Positions 57,735 to 64,000 of a stretch of DNA of 64,000 bases are shown piece by piece. The position numbers and the translations under genes are program-made. This DNA is from Streptomyces sp. BA2 (lineage in GTDB: Bacteria; Actinomycetota; Actinomycetes; Streptomycetales; Streptomycetaceae), in the NCBI RefSeq assembly GCF_009769735.1, contig NZ_WSRO01000002.1, positions 3,236,001 to 3,300,000 of the forward strand, given 5' to 3'. How positions within the stretch are numbered: the first letter of the stretch is position 1; every line of letters begins with the position of its first letter. The notes below the pieces were generated by a model. The model searched no databases, had not been told where the DNA came from, and saw only the letters and a program-made list of their open reading frames with translations.

Positions 57735-58319
57735 GTGGCCAGGACCAAGGAATTCGATCCGGACGCCGCGCTCCAGTCGGCCCTAGAGCTGTTCTGGCGG
57801 CGCGGCTACGAGGCGACGTCGATGGCCGACCTCGTCGAGGAGCTCGGCATCGGACGCGCCAGCATCTACGCGACGTTCGGCAACAAGCACGAGCTGTACC
57901 TGAAGGCGCTGGAGCGGTACGCCGCGTTCCAGAACCCGCGCCTGCTCGCCGAGCTCTCCCAGCCGGGCCCCGCACTGCCCGCCGTCCGCGCGGTGGTACG
58001 CCGCTTCGGGGGCGAGGCCTCCTCCGACGAGGGGCGCCTGAACGGCTGTTTCATCACCAACACGGCGGCCGAGCTCGGCCCGCACGACGAGGTGGCGGCC
58101 CGCTGCGTCGAGCGCAGCTGGGAGCATATCGAGACACTGCTGCACTCCGCGCTCGTCCGCGCGCAGGCGCAGGGCGAGCTCCCGGAGGACCGCGACCCGC
58201 TCGCCATCGCGCGCATGCTGCTGACCCTGATGCAGGGGCTGCGCGTGGTCGGCAAGGCGTCGAAGGACCCGGCGCGGGTGCGGGACGCGACGGAGCAGGC
58301 GCTGAGCCTGCTCGACTGA
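57735..58319 (+). CDS. TetR/AcrR-family regulator
   Basis: 194 residues from GTG 57735 (VARTKEFDPDAALQSALELF). The N-terminal HTH is WRRGYEATSMADLVEELGIGRASIYATFGNKHELYLKALERY, and the C-terminal ligand domain has GCFITNTAAELG and ARMLLTLMQGLRVVGKAS, as in the TetR subgroup that controls neighbouring short-chain dehydrogenases. It is followed 85 nt later by such a gene, with a similar palindrome in between. Confidence 0.92.
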   Translation: MARTKEFDPDAALQSALELFWRRGYEATSMADLVEELGIGRASIYATFGNKHELYLKALERYAAFQNPRLLAELSQPGPALPAVRAVVRRFGGEASSDEGRLNGCFITNTAAELGPHDEVAARCVERSWEHIETLLHSALVRAQAQGELPEDRDPLAIARMLLTLMQGLRVVGKASKDPARVRDATEQALSLLD

Positions 58320-58372
58320 GCCCCTCTTTCCTTTCCATGGCCTCTCCCTGGCTTCTTTTTCATGCCCTCATA

Positions 58373-58390
58373 CTGGACCGATCGTTCAAG
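58373..58390. promoter_or_regulatory. TetR-type operator before the SDR gene
   Basis: CTGGACCGATCGTTCAAG, an 18-bp palindrome matching in 7 of 9 pairs, 14 nt before the SDR start. It shares ACTGG...TCGTTC(C/A)AGAAA with the site in the TetR promoter. Confidence 0.6.
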
Positions 58391-58404
58391 AAAAGAGCTC
58401 TGTC

Positions 58405-59184
58405 ATGACTTCAGCAGCACCGCGCACCCGCTTCGCAGGCCGCACCGCCCTCGTCACCGGCGGCGGCTCCGGCCTCGGCCGTGCCATGGCGCTCGCGTTC
58501 GCCGCCGAGGGCGCGAACGTCGTCGTCGCCGGGCGCACCGAAGGCCCGCTCAAGGAGACCGTGGGTCTCATCGAGGACGCGGGCGGCACCGCGTTCGCCG
58601 TCACCGCCGACGTGTCGCGCTCCGCCGACCTCGCGGCGCTCGTCGAGGCCACCGTCGAGCGGTTCGGCACCCTGGACGTGGCCGTCAACAACGCGGGCGT
58701 CCTGCGCGCCGGGCAGCCGCTCGCGGAGCTGCCCGAGGAGGACTGGCGGACGATGCTCGACATCAACGTCACCGGCGTACTGCTCGCGCTCCAGGCCGAG
58801 GTGAGGCAGATGCGTACGCAGCCGGGCGGCGGGGCGATCGTCAACATCTCCTCCACGCTGGGCCCCCACATCAGCATTCCGGGCACCATCGGCTACGGGA
58901 CCACCAAGGCGGCGGTCTCCGCGCTGACCAAGGGCGCCGCCGCCGAGTACATCGGGGAGGGGATACGGATCAACGCCGTGAGCCCCGGTTCGTCCGACAC
59001 CAGCATGTCGCTGCTCCAGGGCGAGAGCGAGGCCGAGCGCGCGGAGCGGATGAAGAGCTCGACGCCGCTCGGCCGCGTCTCGACGACCGCGGAGGTCGCG
59101 GCCGCCGTGCTCTACCTCGCCTCGGACGAATCGGCGTCGGTGGTCGGCGCGGATCTGGTGATCGACGGGGGTGCCGCAGCCTGA
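58405..59184 (+). CDS. Short-chain dehydrogenase/reductase (probable TetR target)
   Basis: 259 residues from ATG 58405. Cofactor site TGGGSGLGRAMALAF, NNAGVLRAG, catalytic Ser in VNISSTLG and Y-x3-K in YGTTKAAV, and a C-terminal GADLVIDGGAAA: the classical SDR fold. The A-G-R segment (VVVAGRTEG) favours NADP(H). The substrate is unknown. Its regulation by the adjacent TetR protein is inferred from shared operator sequence. Confidence 0.92.
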   Translation: MTSAAPRTRFAGRTALVTGGGSGLGRAMALAFAAEGANVVVAGRTEGPLKETVGLIEDAGGTAFAVTADVSRSADLAALVEATVERFGTLDVAVNNAGVLRAGQPLAELPEEDWRTMLDINVTGVLLALQAEVRQMRTQPGGGAIVNISSTLGPHISIPGTIGYGTTKAAVSALTKGAAAEYIGEGIRINAVSPGSSDTSMSLLQGESEAERAERMKSSTPLGRVSTTAEVAAAVLYLASDESASVVGADLVIDGGAAA

Positions 59185-59206
59185 ATCCTCCCCTAGGCTC
59201 GCACTG

Positions 59207-59222
59207 CCTACCCTCGGGTAGG
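59207..59222. promoter_or_regulatory. 16-bp palindrome upstream of the second SDR gene
   Basis: CCTACCC-TC-GGGTAGG, perfect 7-bp arms, 34 nt before the ATG at 59257. Similar to CCTACCG-T-CGGTAGG at 45330-45344. Confidence 0.5.
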
Positions 59223-59256
59223 AACAGGCGTGCGCCCAAGCAGAGGGAGCTGTGTC

Positions 59257-60198
59257 ATGACGGGCTGGAACGCGAGCGACATCCCCGACCAGAGCGGCAG
59301 GACCGTCGTGGTCACCGGCGCCAACAGCGGCATCGGATATGTCACCGCACGCGAACTCGCCCGTCGTGGCGCGCGCGTGGTGCTCGCCTGCCGCAGCGAG
59401 GAGCGGGGGACGCGGGCACTGGAGCAGCTGCTGTCCGAAATTCCCTCTGCCGATGTGGAGTTCAGGCGGCTCGACCTCGGCGACCTCGGTTCGGTGCGGG
59501 AGTTCGCGGAGTCGTACGACCGTGACGGCGAGGAGGGTGGCGGCCTCGACCTCCTCGTCAACAACGCGGGCGTGATGGCACTGCCCTACCGGCAGACGGT
59601 GGACGGCTTCGAGACGCAGTTCGGCGTCAACCACCTGGGCCACTTCGCGCTCACCGGGCTGCTGCTGCCCCGGCTCCTTCGGACGCCGGGGGCCAGGATC
59701 GTCACGGTGTCCAGCGCGTTCCACGCTCTGTCGAACATCGACATCGGTGACCTCAACAGCGAGCGGAACTACCGGCGTTGGATCGCCTACGGCCGCTCCA
59801 AGACGGCGAACCTCCTCTTCGTCCACGAGCTGGCGCGACGCCTCGCGGCCGCCGGCTCCGACGTCGTGGCCGCCGCGGCGCACCCCGGCTACGCGGAGAC
59901 GAACCTCCAGGCCGCCGGGCCCAGGATGGAGGGCCGCAAGATCGCCGAGCGCGTGATGTGGCTCGGCAACCGCGCCCTGGCCCAGCCCGCGACGGCGGGC
60001 GCCCTGCCCTCGCTGTACGCGGCCACGGCGCCGGGAGTCCGCCCCGACTCGTTCACCGGACCCCGGATCCTGGGGTGGCAGGGGGCGCCGGGGAAGTCCT
60101 GGCGGGCGAAGTGGACTCTCAGCGACGCCGCGGGGGAACGGCTGTGGGCGGCTTCGGAGGGGCTGACGGGGGTGCGGTACCCGGCGTTGAAGGGGTGA
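59257..60198 (+). CDS. SDR-family oxidoreductase (retinol-dehydrogenase-like)
   Basis: 313 residues from ATG 59257, with GGGAG 8 nt upstream. TGANSGIGYVTARELARRGARVVLACR, LVNNAGVMALP, GVNHLGHFALTGLLLPRL, VSSAFH and Y-x3-K in YGRSKTANLLFVHELARRL mark the classical long-substrate SDR group that includes retinol and WW-domain-type oxidoreductases. Substrate unknown. It has its own upstream palindrome and a hairpin after the stop. Confidence 0.9.
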   Translation: MTGWNASDIPDQSGRTVVVTGANSGIGYVTARELARRGARVVLACRSEERGTRALEQLLSEIPSADVEFRRLDLGDLGSVREFAESYDRDGEEGGGLDLLVNNAGVMALPYRQTVDGFETQFGVNHLGHFALTGLLLPRLLRTPGARIVTVSSAFHALSNIDIGDLNSERNYRRWIAYGRSKTANLLFVHELARRLAAAGSDVVAAAAHPGYAETNLQAAGPRMEGRKIAERVMWLGNRALAQPATAGALPSLYAATAPGVRPDSFTGPRILGWQGAPGKSWRAKWTLSDAAGERLWAASEGLTGVRYPALKG

Positions 60199-60273
60199 GG
60201 CACCGCTGACGCCCCACGTCAACGAGGCGTGAAGATCAGCCCCGTACGCGCCAAGGAGCCGCCAAGGGGGCGA

Positions 60274-60293
60274 GCGGGCCTTCGGCGGCCCGC
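60274..60293 (+). terminator. Possible terminator after the second SDR gene
   Basis: GCGGGCC (60274-60280), loop TTCGGC, GGCCCGC (60287-60293), 76 nt past the stop. Confidence 0.5.
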
Positions 60294-60297
60294 CCAC

Positions 60298-60327
60298 GCT
60301 GGTCATCGCTCAAGCGATCGAACCAGC
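60298..60327 (+). promoter_or_regulatory. Bipartite hairpin directly before the ribosome-binding site of the transporter gene
   Basis: GCTGGT-c-ATCGCT-ca-AGCGAT-cga-ACCAGC; the inner 6-bp and outer 6-bp stems stack. GGAGG at about 60331 follows at once, so folding could affect translation. No c-di-AMP (ydaO) riboswitch consensus is visible. Confidence 0.55.
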
Positions 60328-60343
60328 CTGGAGGGGCCCGCCC

Positions 60344-62197
60344 ATGACCACCGTCTCCGAGTCCCCGGCCGTCAAGTCCCCTGATCCCGGGGACACCGCG
60401 AGTCCCGGCGAGCGGCACCGGCTGACCGCCGTCCAGGGCCTCGCCGCGCTCTCCCTGGACGCGATGGCGTCGGTCGCCTACGGACCCGAGGCCATCGTCC
60501 TGGTCCTCGCGGCGGCCGGCGGCCACGGGCTCGGCTTCACGCTGCCCGTGACCCTGGGGATCGCCGCGCTGCTCGCCGTGCTCGTCGCCTCCTACCGTCA
60601 GGTGATCGCGGCCTTCCCCGACGGCGGCGGCAGTTACGCCGCCGCCAAGACCCACCTGGGCCGCCGCGCGGGCCTGGTCGCGGCGGCCTCGCTGGTCCTC
60701 GACTACGTCCTGAACGTCGCCGTCGCCGTCACCGCGGGCGTCGCCGCGCTCACCTCCGCCTTCCCGGAGCTGTACGGCCACCGGGTGTGGATATGCCTGG
60801 CCGTCCTCGCCGTCGTCACGGCCGTCAATCTGCGCGGCATCGTCGACTCGGCGCGCGTCTTCATCGCCCCGACCGCGCTATTCGTCGGCGCCGTCCTGAC
60901 CATGATCGCGGTCGGCCTGTTCCGCGAGGGGCCGGTCAGCACGGCCGCCGCCGATGGCCACGCGTCGGCCCTCGCCGACAACGCCACCACCGTCGGCGCG
61001 CTGCTCCTCCTGAAGGCGTTCGCCTCGGGCTGCTCCGCCCTGACGGGAGTCGAGGCCATCGCCAACGCCGTACCGTCCTTCCGCGCCCCGCGCGTCAGGC
61101 GCGCCCAGCACGCGGAGGTCACGCTCGGCGCGCTGCTCGGCGTGATGCTGATCGGCCTGTCCGTGCTGATCTCCCGCTTCGGGCTCCAGCCCGTCGAGGG
61201 CGTCACGGCCCTCGCGCAGCTCGCGGACGCGTCACTCGGCCACAACTGGGCTTTCTACGTGGTGCAGTTCGCGACGATGGTCCTGCTCGCCCTCTCCGCC
61301 AACACGTCCTTCGGCGGTCTGCCCGTCCTGATGAGCCTGCTCGCCCGGGACAACTACCTCCCGCACGTCTTCGCGCTGAAGGCCGACCGCCAGGTCCACC
61401 GGCACGGTGTCCTCGCGCTTGCCGCCGTATCGGCCGGGCTGCTCGTCTTCTCCGGCGGCGACACCAACACGCTCGTGCCGCTCTTCGCGATCGGCGTCTT
61501 CGTCGGGTTCACGCTCTGCCAGACCGGGATGGTGCTCCACTGGCGCGCGGCGGGCAAACCGTCGAAGGCCCTGCTCAACGGCTTCGGCGCGGTGCTCACC
61601 GGCATCTCGGCGGTGGTCGTCACGGCCACCAAGTTCACCGAGGGCGCCTGGCTGATCGTGCTCGCCCTCCCGGCGATCGTGCTCTGCTTCGAGGCGGTGC
61701 ACCGCGCCTACCGCAGGATCGGCGACGACCTGGGCCTCGGCCGCTTCCCGGAGCCCCCGCACCGCGACCACTCCCTGGTCATCGTGCCCGTGTCGAACCT
61801 GTCCCGCCTCACCTGCGAGGCCCTGAACGCCGCGGTGTCCCTCGGCGACGAGGTGCGCGCGGTCACGGTCACCCACCCCGACCCGGAGGACCGGCGCGCC
61901 ACGGAGGCGCTGCGCCGCGACTGGGAGCTGTGGAACCCCGGCGTCGACCTGGTGGAGCTGAACTCCCTGACGCGTTCCGTCGGGCGTCCGGTGTCGGCGT
62001 ACGTACAGCGGATCTACACGTACCACCCCACCACCCGCGTCACCGTCCTGATCCCCGAGGTGGAGCCGGCCCATGTCTGGCAGCGCCTGCTCCAGAACCA
62101 GCGCGGCTCGGTCCTCGCACACGCCGTCCGGCGCGACACGGACGCGGTCATCTGCCGCCTGCGGTTCCGCCTTGCGGCGGGGCGTGGCCGGTCCTAG
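60344..62197 (+). CDS. KimA/YdaO-like potassium transporter (APC superfamily)
   Basis: 617 residues from ATG 60344. About twelve spans. The N-terminal LSLDAMASVAYGPEAIVLVL and FPDGGGSYAAAKTHLGRRAG motifs match KimA-type K+:H+ symporters (LSSDALSSVAYG..., GGGSY), as do SALTGVEAIANAVPSFR and SFGGLPVLMSLLARDNYLPHVF. The C-terminal ~150 residues are a cytoplasmic USP-like domain (HSLVIVPVSNLSRLTCEALNAAVSLGDEVRAVTV). In KimA such a region controls transport and c-di-AMP inhibits it. An amino-acid permease is the alternative reading. Confidence 0.8.
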   Translation: MTTVSESPAVKSPDPGDTASPGERHRLTAVQGLAALSLDAMASVAYGPEAIVLVLAAAGGHGLGFTLPVTLGIAALLAVLVASYRQVIAAFPDGGGSYAAAKTHLGRRAGLVAAASLVLDYVLNVAVAVTAGVAALTSAFPELYGHRVWICLAVLAVVTAVNLRGIVDSARVFIAPTALFVGAVLTMIAVGLFREGPVSTAAADGHASALADNATTVGALLLLKAFASGCSALTGVEAIANAVPSFRAPRVRRAQHAEVTLGALLGVMLIGLSVLISRFGLQPVEGVTALAQLADASLGHNWAFYVVQFATMVLLALSANTSFGGLPVLMSLLARDNYLPHVFALKADRQVHRHGVLALAAVSAGLLVFSGGDTNTLVPLFAIGVFVGFTLCQTGMVLHWRAAGKPSKALLNGFGAVLTGISAVVVTATKFTEGAWLIVLALPAIVLCFEAVHRAYRRIGDDLGLGRFPEPPHRDHSLVIVPVSNLSRLTCEALNAAVSLGDEVRAVTVTHPDPEDRRATEALRRDWELWNPGVDLVELNSLTRSVGRPVSAYVQRIYTYHPTTRVTVLIPEVEPAHVWQRLLQNQRGSVLAHAVRRDTDAVICRLRFRLAAGRGRS

Positions 62198-62207
62198 CGT
62201 CGGCGCC

Positions 62208-62792
62208 ATGAGCGGACGTACGGGCCACACGGGCAAGAGGATCACTGAGAAGCTGTCGGACGACGCCCTGCGCGAGGCGACGGGCAAGGACTGGCCGCAG
62301 TGGTTCGAGGTGCTCGATGCCTGGGGCGCCACGTCCCGCACCCACACGGAGATCGCCCGTCACGTCCGCGAGGAACACGCTGCCGACGGCTGGTACGCCC
62401 AGTCCGTGGCGGTCGGCTACGAACAGGAGCGCGGCCTGCGGCAGGTCGGCCAGAGCAGCACGGGCGAGTGGCGGACGAGCGGCAGCAAGACGATCGAAGC
62501 CTCGGCCGCGCGGGTCATCGAAGCCTTCGCGGACGACGCCGTACGCCGCCGCTGGCTCCCCGACGCGGAGGTCTCCCTCCGCACGCACCGCCCCGCCAAG
62601 TCGGTGACCGCCGACTTCAAGGACGCCGAGGGCACCACCACCCGCATCTCCGTGACCCTCACGGTCAAGGCGCCGGAGAAGACGGTGGTGGGCGTCGGCC
62701 ACGAGAAGCTGCGGGACGCGGCGGAAGTGGCGGCGTACAAGGTGTTCTGGCGCGAGCGCCTCGCGGCGCTGAAATCCCTCTTGGAGGACTGA
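62208..62792 (+). CDS. DUF4287 plus SRPBCC-like domain protein
   Basis: 194 residues from ATG 62208, 10 nt after the transporter stop. The N-terminal DUF4287 segment is LSDDALREATGKDWPQWFEVLDAWGATSRTHTEIARHVREEH ... WYAQSVAVGYEQERG, followed by an SRPBCC/AHSA1-like domain (SASAARVIEAFADDAVRRRWLPDAEVSLRTHRPAKSVTADF). Such proteins are common in soil actinobacteria; no reaction is established. A TAGCGT box 7 nt before the ATG would allow a leaderless start. Confidence 0.85.
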   Translation: MSGRTGHTGKRITEKLSDDALREATGKDWPQWFEVLDAWGATSRTHTEIARHVREEHAADGWYAQSVAVGYEQERGLRQVGQSSTGEWRTSGSKTIEASAARVIEAFADDAVRRRWLPDAEVSLRTHRPAKSVTADFKDAEGTTTRISVTLTVKAPEKTVVGVGHEKLRDAAEVAAYKVFWRERLAALKSLLED

Positions 62793-62900
62793 GCGTACGA
62801 ACGCCCGTGCTCACGCCCCCAGTCGAGCCGCAGCCAGGGCCCTCTCAGGGGCACTGAGACATGTTCTCTTGTGGTGAGATGAGCTTCTGTTGCGTCTCGT

Positions 62901-62923
62901 GACGTAAGTATCGGGACGTAAGT
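62901..62923 (+). promoter_or_regulatory. Direct repeat GACGTAAGT x2 upstream of the toxin gene
   Basis: GACGTAAGT at 62901-62909 and 62915-62923 (14-nt period), 27 nt before the start codon. It may be a regulator site or part of the promoter. Confidence 0.4.
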
Positions 62924-62949
62924 GAGCGATTTAACGGGGGAATGTATCG

Positions 62950-64000
62950 GTGTCGCACCGTCCGGCCGACTGGCACGTACTCGACCTGGACAAGGATCCA
63001 ACGCCCGGAGATCCGGGCCGGGTTCGCAACCTCGCGAAGAACTTGCACGACTTCGCCGATGACGTCTCGAAAGTGTTGCGCGACATCAAGGGGATGGCGG
63101 GCGAGGACGCGCTCCTGACCTGGGCGGGCAAGACGGCGGAGTCGTTCACGTCGGAGTTCGAGGATGCGCCGGGCAAGCTGAAGAAGCTCAAGAAGAGCTA
63201 CGAGATGGCCGGCGACGCGCTGTCGACGTACTGGCCGGAGCTGGAGCGAGCCCAGGCCCTAGCGGACAAGGCGCTGGTCAAGGGCCGTGAAGCGCAGGGC
63301 GATTTGAGCTCCGCCCAGACCCGGCTGACATCGGCCGACTCCTGGATGGACAAGGCGGGCAAGGAAGCCGACAAGTACAAGGACGACAAGGACTCCGGCA
63401 AGGACGTCCCCAAGCCCGACCCGGACAAGGTCAAGGCCGCCACCCGCAACGCCACCGCCGCCGAAAAGGCCCAGACGACCGCCAAGTCGGACGTCTCCGC
63501 CGCGAAGAGCAACCTCGACGCCGCGAAGAAGATGGCGGAAGACGCCCGCAAGATGCGCGAGGACGCGGCCGGGACGGCGAAGAAGAAACTCGAAGAGGCC
63601 TCCGACGCCGGTATTCAGAACCGCAAGTGGTGGGAGGAGGTCGGCGACTGGGTCACCGACAACTGGGACACCATCGTCGCCGTCTGCAAAGTCGTCGTCG
63701 CCGTCCTCGGTGTCATCGCGTTGATCGTCGGCGGTCCGATCCTCGGCGCGATCGTCCTCATCGCCGCCCTCGTCGTCCTCGCCGACACCCTCAACAAATA
63801 CGCCAACGGAGAAGCAGGCCTACTCGACGTCGCCTTCGCCGCCCTCGACTGCATCCCCGGCATGAAGGCCCTCACTTCCCTCCGCGGCCTCGCCGGAGCG
63901 GCCAAGGGCCTCAAGGCCGCCGCCCGCGGACTGCGCTCCGGGGCCGGGGGACTCCGCAAGGCCCTCTCGGGCGGCATGAAGAAGGTGGCGGGCAAGGGCA
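62950..64000 (+). CDS. T7SS-type polymorphic toxin, N-terminal part (runs off the window)
   Basis: 350 residues are visible from GTG 62950 (VSHRPADWHVLDLDKDPTPG), with GGGGGAA upstream; the frame is open to the end. The N-terminus is a helical WXG-like/T7SS signal domain: VRNLAKNLHDFADDVSKVLR, a W in LLTWAGKTAESFTSEFE, then KKLKKSYEMAGDALSTYWPELERAQALADKA. A long coiled-coil of Ala/Lys/Asp-rich repeats (about 125-215) leads to WWEEVGDWVTDNWD and two hydrophobic segments (about 240-280). This is the layout of large secreted toxins, with the variable C-terminal toxin domain and an immunity gene expected beyond the window. Confidence 0.8.
   Translation, partial: MSHRPADWHVLDLDKDPTPGDPGRVRNLAKNLHDFADDVSKVLRDIKGMAGEDALLTWAGKTAESFTSEFEDAPGKLKKLKKSYEMAGDALSTYWPELERAQALADKALVKGREAQGDLSSAQTRLTSADSWMDKAGKEADKYKDDKDSGKDVPKPDPDKVKAATRNATAAEKAQTTAKSDVSAAKSNLDAAKKMAEDARKMREDAAGTAKKKLEEASDAGIQNRKWWEEVGDWVTDNWDTIVAVCKVVVAVLGVIALIVGGPILGAIVLIAALVVLADTLNKYANGEAGLLDVAFAALDCIPGMKALTSLRGLAGAAKGLKAAARGLRSGAGGLRKALSGGMKKVAGKG

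Noticed and set aside
60199..60343. c-di-AMP (ydaO) riboswitch before the KimA-like gene
   Set aside because: The leader is only 145 nt and shows none of the conserved riboswitch segments; only simple hairpins are seen.

Overview
This is a 64 kb piece of a Streptomyces chromosome. The evidence is very high G+C with strong third-position bias, many GTG starts, RNA-polymerase promoters of the TTGAC / TAnnnT type, and an order of housekeeping genes (hrdA-type sigma factor, dnaG, dgt, nasA, SoxR-type FMN reductase, nirBD) that I recognise from the core of Streptomyces chromosomes. There are no rRNA genes, no CRISPR array and no prophage. Three tRNA genes are present.

Layout. 1-4.4 kb: end of an MFS exporter gene, an ATP-grasp gene, a stand-alone TnpB-type element (about 1368-3478) sitting in or beside a damaged HAD hydrolase gene, and a small secreted protein. 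4.6-14.3 kb: membrane Ser/Thr kinase, a 19-residue peptide gene with its own terminator, a coupled acyltransferase / glycosyltransferase pair whose glycosyltransferase carries receiver-like and degenerate GGDEF-like domains, and a large secreted S8 protease. 14.5-22.05 kb: the most unusual block, a four-gene operon of Trypco1-type protein, trypsin-VMAP protein, MoxR AAA ATPase and a 1381-residue SAV_2336-type protein that joins a vWA-like domain, a pseudokinase, a SARP/BTAD-like region and a HAD-like domain lacking its catalytic aspartates. It has the make-up of a vWA-MoxR-VMAP ternary conflict or signalling system. A 108-bp inverted-repeat structure lies in its leader.

22-32.7 kb: MFS exporter divergent from an MreB-like actin, GAF histidine kinase apparently coupled to a 26-codon leader ORF, three tRNAs, small YtxH-like protein, FGGY sugar kinase and a heterodimeric ABC exporter. 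32.7-41.2 kb: hrdA-type sigma factor, dnaG, ferredoxin-reductase-like flavoprotein, dgt, sirohydrochlorin chelatase and a SanA-like membrane protein. 41.2-57.7 kb: nitrate/nitrite assimilation at both ends (nasA; nirB-like, nirB, nirD, with GlnR-like half-sites upstream), and between them cutA, a lipoprotein/histidine kinase pair, a SoxR-box FMN reductase, an aminotransferase, class F sortase, TSUP permease and a ferric-reductase-like protein. The chelatase at 39.3 kb could supply siroheme to NirB. 57.7-64 kb: TetR regulator with a likely SDR target, a second SDR, a KimA-like potassium transporter, a DUF4287/SRPBCC protein and the start of a T7SS-type polymorphic toxin that runs off the window.

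Several genes (4605 kinase, 23413 MFS, 53214 ferric reductase, 57735 TetR) have a TAnnnT box 5-6 nt before the start codon and no Shine-Dalgarno sequence, so they are probably leaderless. All functional calls rest on reading motifs in the translations; no database search was run.
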